In this document: piece by piece, positions 61,821 through 64,000 of the stretch
How the letters are laid out: each line of letters begins with the position of its first letter
Position numbering within the stretch: position 1 is the stretch's first letter
DNA from: Candidatus Nanopelagicales bacterium
GTDB taxonomy: Bacteria; Actinomycetota; Actinomycetes; S36-B12
Reading direction: 5' to 3'
Assembly: GCA_018609125.1 (NCBI GenBank)
Contig: JABAYF010000028.1
Coordinates: 186,001-250,000, forward strand
Length of the DNA: 64,000 bases
The notes under the pieces: generated by a model
What the model saw: only the letters and a program-made list of their open reading frames with translations
What the model was told of the DNA's origin: nothing
Databases searched by the model: none
Program-made: the position numbers and the translations under genes

Positions 61821-63140
61821 TTAAGCGTCCTGCTTTGCCGCCCGGAACCCCGCGTCCAGATCAGCCAAGATGTCCTCAATCCCCTCAAGACCCACCGCGA
61901 GGCGGACCAAGCCCGGAGTCACCCCGGCGGTGAGCTGTTCTTCTGGATTCAATTGGGAGTGTGTGGTGGATGCCGGATGAATCACCAGGCTGCGCACATC
62001 TCCGATATTGGCGACGTGACTGTGTAGAACCAAGGCCTCAACGAAACGCTGACCGGCCTCAATGCCACCGACGATCTCAAAGGACAACACAGCACCGGGG
62101 CCTTTGGGTGCATACTTCTGCGCCAAGGAATACCACGGACTCGAAGGCAAGCCCGCGTAGTTGACACTGAGCACCTCGTCGCGTTCATCGAGCCATTCAG
62201 CCACGGCCGCTGCGTTTTGAATGTGTCGGTCCATGCGCAAGCTCAAGGTTTCCAAGCCTTGAGCGAGGAGCCAGGCGTTGAAGGGAGCGACGGCGCTGCC
62301 GAGGTCACGAAGCAACTGCACGCGCGCCTTCAAAATGAACGACACGTTAGCGCCGAAGGCTGATCCAACACCAAGATCGCGGGCATAGACCAAGCCGTGA
62401 TAGCTCGGATCTGGGGTGTTGTAGTTAGGAAAGCGCTCCGGGTACTGCGCGTAGTCGAAGGTGCCGCCATCGACGATCACGCCGGCTACGGCGGTTCCGT
62501 GGCCGCCGATGTACTTCGTGGCCGAGTGCACCACGATGTCGGCACCCCATTCCAGCGGGCGTACGAGATAGGGCGTGGCCACGGTGTTGTCCACGATGAG
62601 CGGGACACCGAGTTCGTGTGCGACAGCGGCAACGGCCTCAATATCGAGCAGGTCATTCTTGGGATTGGAAATCGATTCACCGAAGAAAGCTTTAGTGTTG
62701 GGTCGTGCAGCAGCCCGCCACGAATCAGGGTCATCAACATCTTCGACGAAGGTCACTTCAATACCTAGGCGAGGCAGGGTGTAGTTGAACAGATTGTAGG
62801 TCCCGCCATACAGGCTCGGGCTGGACACGATGTGATCGCCAACCTCTGCGATATTCAAAATGGCCAGTGTTTCTGCAGCCTGACCGCTGGCAACCAACAG
62901 TGCGCCCACACCACCCTCTAGGGATGCAATGCGCTCCTCCACTGCAGCCTGCGTGGGGTTCATAATTCGGGTGTAAATATTGCCCATTTCTTTCAATGCA
63001 AACAGGTTCGCCGCGTGAGCAGTGTCGTTGAAGGTGTACGACGTTGTCTGATAGATCGGCAGCGCGCGGGCGTTGGTAGCCGCATCCGGCGCCTGCCCTG
63101 CGTGGATTTGACGTGTTTCAAATGACCAACCGGTACTCAT
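61821..63140 (-). CDS. metY: O-acetylhomoserine sulfhydrylase MetY family
   Basis: FETRQIHAGQAPDAATNARALPIYQTTSYTFNDTAHAANLFAL; VVHSATKYIGGHGTAVAGVI; start at ATG 63140. Confidence 0.95.
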   Translation of the reverse strand: MSTGWSFETRQIHAGQAPDAATNARALPIYQTTSYTFNDTAHAANLFALKEMGNIYTRIMNPTQAAVEERIASLEGGVGALLVASGQAAETLAILNIAEVGDHIVSSPSLYGGTYNLFNYTLPRLGIEVTFVEDVDDPDSWRAAARPNTKAFFGESISNPKNDLLDIEAVAAVAHELGVPLIVDNTVATPYLVRPLEWGADIVVHSATKYIGGHGTAVAGVIVDGGTFDYAQYPERFPNYNTPDPSYHGLVYARDLGVGSAFGANVSFILKARVQLLRDLGSAVAPFNAWLLAQGLETLSLRMDRHIQNAAAVAEWLDERDEVLSVNYAGLPSSPWYSLAQKYAPKGPGAVLSFEIVGGIEAGQRFVEALVLHSHVANIGDVRSLVIHPASTTHSQLNPEEQLTAGVTPGLVRLAVGLEGIEDILADLDAGFRAAKQDA

Positions 63141-63188
63141 GATCGCTCCTGTAATGTCCGTCGGAAATACAGGCCCTGCCTGATGCAA

Positions 63189-63298
63189 GACCCGCGCTTG
63201 CCTGGCAAGCCAGGCCCGGTCTTCACCCGGAGCACCCCACCGCGGTCGGAGGGTTGCCGGCCAGCAAGCCGGGGCTTAACGCTGGCGCTCATAACCTG
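63189..63298 (-). ncRNA. SAM-IV riboswitch upstream of metY-metX
   Basis: Reverse complement AGGTTATGAGCGCCAGCGTTAAGCCCCGGCTTGCTGGCCGGCAACCCTCCGACCGCGGTGGGGTGCTCCGGGTGAAGACC...GGCAAGCGCGGGTC matches the remembered SAM-IV consensus. Confidence 0.92.
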
Positions 63299-63335
63299 AG
63301 ACGAAAATATACATGGTCATCGTGAGCGGCAACTT

Positions 63336-64000
63336 TTAGGGCCGTGAGCCGTACCGGAACGTATGACGGTCAATAGCAAGTAGATCGCGGCGCCACATAT
63401 GTCGATTAAGCCCGCAGCGCAGCACCTGCCAGATGAGTGCTGCCAATGCGTATTGGCAATCATGTTGCAAGGCAACATTGATGGCGATCCCGGCGCGGAC
63501 ATCATCGCCCGATTGCCACCGCAGGATGGCCAGCACGGTGGCTGTGGCGACCCGAGCCTGTGGCCAGGTCAAGCGGGTGATCTCGGCCAGGCGTTCACTT
63601 GCGATTGACCAGCACAGTGGATTACTGGCCAATAGGTCGTGTATCACTGTGTCTCGCATGGCGATGTGGCTCAACCCGGCCGACACCAGCGCGAGATCAT
63701 GGGGCCGGATTGGTCCCTCCGCCAACAGGATTTGCCTGATCTGATGGATCACGGCATCGGTATTTGCGGGTGTGATCACCGGTATCTCAATCTGTTCAGC
63801 GCGATACGCGTCGTTCCGTGCAGCTAACTCTCGCTCTAGCTCCTCTCGGTCACCGGCCACCATGGGTCCGAGTTTTTCCCGCACTACTGCCAGATCTTTA
63901 TCACTCACGATGTGGGTTTCCAGGTGATCAACGTAGGCATCCACCGTGTCCTGAGCGATGCGCCACAGGTGCGCGTTGACGCTCGTCTCCGGTGTTGATA
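63336..64000 (-). CDS. DUF4192 family protein, truncated by window edge
   Basis: ORF stays open from GTG 63944 back to 64000 (STPETSVNAHLWRIAQDTVDAYVDH...); C-terminal part LASNPLCWSIASERLAEITRLTWPQARVATATVLAILRWQSGDD. Confidence 0.75.
   Translation of the reverse strand, partial: STPETSVNAHLWRIAQDTVDAYVDHLETHIVSDKDLAVVREKLGPMVAGDREELERELAARNDAYRAEQIEIPVITPANTDAVIHQIRQILLAEGPIRPHDLALVSAGLSHIAMRDTVIHDLLASNPLCWSIASERLAEITRLTWPQARVATATVLAILRWQSGDDVRAGIAINVALQHDCQYALAALIWQVLRCGLNRHMWRRDLLAIDRHTFRYGSRP

Noticed and set aside
1-64000. Possible prophage, transposon, defence island or biosynthetic gene cluster
   Set aside because: No integrase, transposase, phage, restriction/toxin-antitoxin, NRPS/PKS or similar genes recognised; gene content is conserved actinobacterial core.

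Overview
This 64-kb window looks like ordinary, densely packed chromosomal DNA from a high-GC Gram-positive bacterium (Actinobacteria). The evidence is a Pup-proteasome locus, mycothiol ligase MshC, a KimA-like permease with two TrkA/RCK genes, SepH, many actinobacterial DUF families and a SAM-IV riboswitch. From left to right it carries: the proteasome/pupylation cluster (prcA partial, prcB, pup, dop, arc/mpa, trmI); HAD, metH, PAC2 and mshC; an SCO1664/DUF3090/phosphatase/uppP/LLM block; tRNA-Leu(GAG); a pgi-gnd-pgl sugar operon with two Gfo/Idh/MocA oxidoreductases; dxs, acnA and asnB; a KimA-like permease divergent from two RCK genes; a dut/DUF/suhB/sepH block; psuG-psuK; parC/parE; a SucFer-type protein and FprA; the principal sigma factor; and metX-metY under a SAM-IV riboswitch. 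I see no CRISPR array, prophage, transposon or defence island. The best leads are: (1) a KimA-like K+ symporter candidate paired with two RCK proteins and no visible TrkH/KtrB pore; (2) an oxidoreductase with an unassigned ~170-aa N-terminal region in the pgi-gnd-pgl operon; (3) overlapping palindromes and a flanking inverted repeat between acnA and asnB; (4) a near-perfect CRP/GlxR-type site upstream of parE; and (5) two convergent gene pairs whose coding 3' ends overlap by about 46-48 bp. All family calls come from reading the translations; no database search was run.
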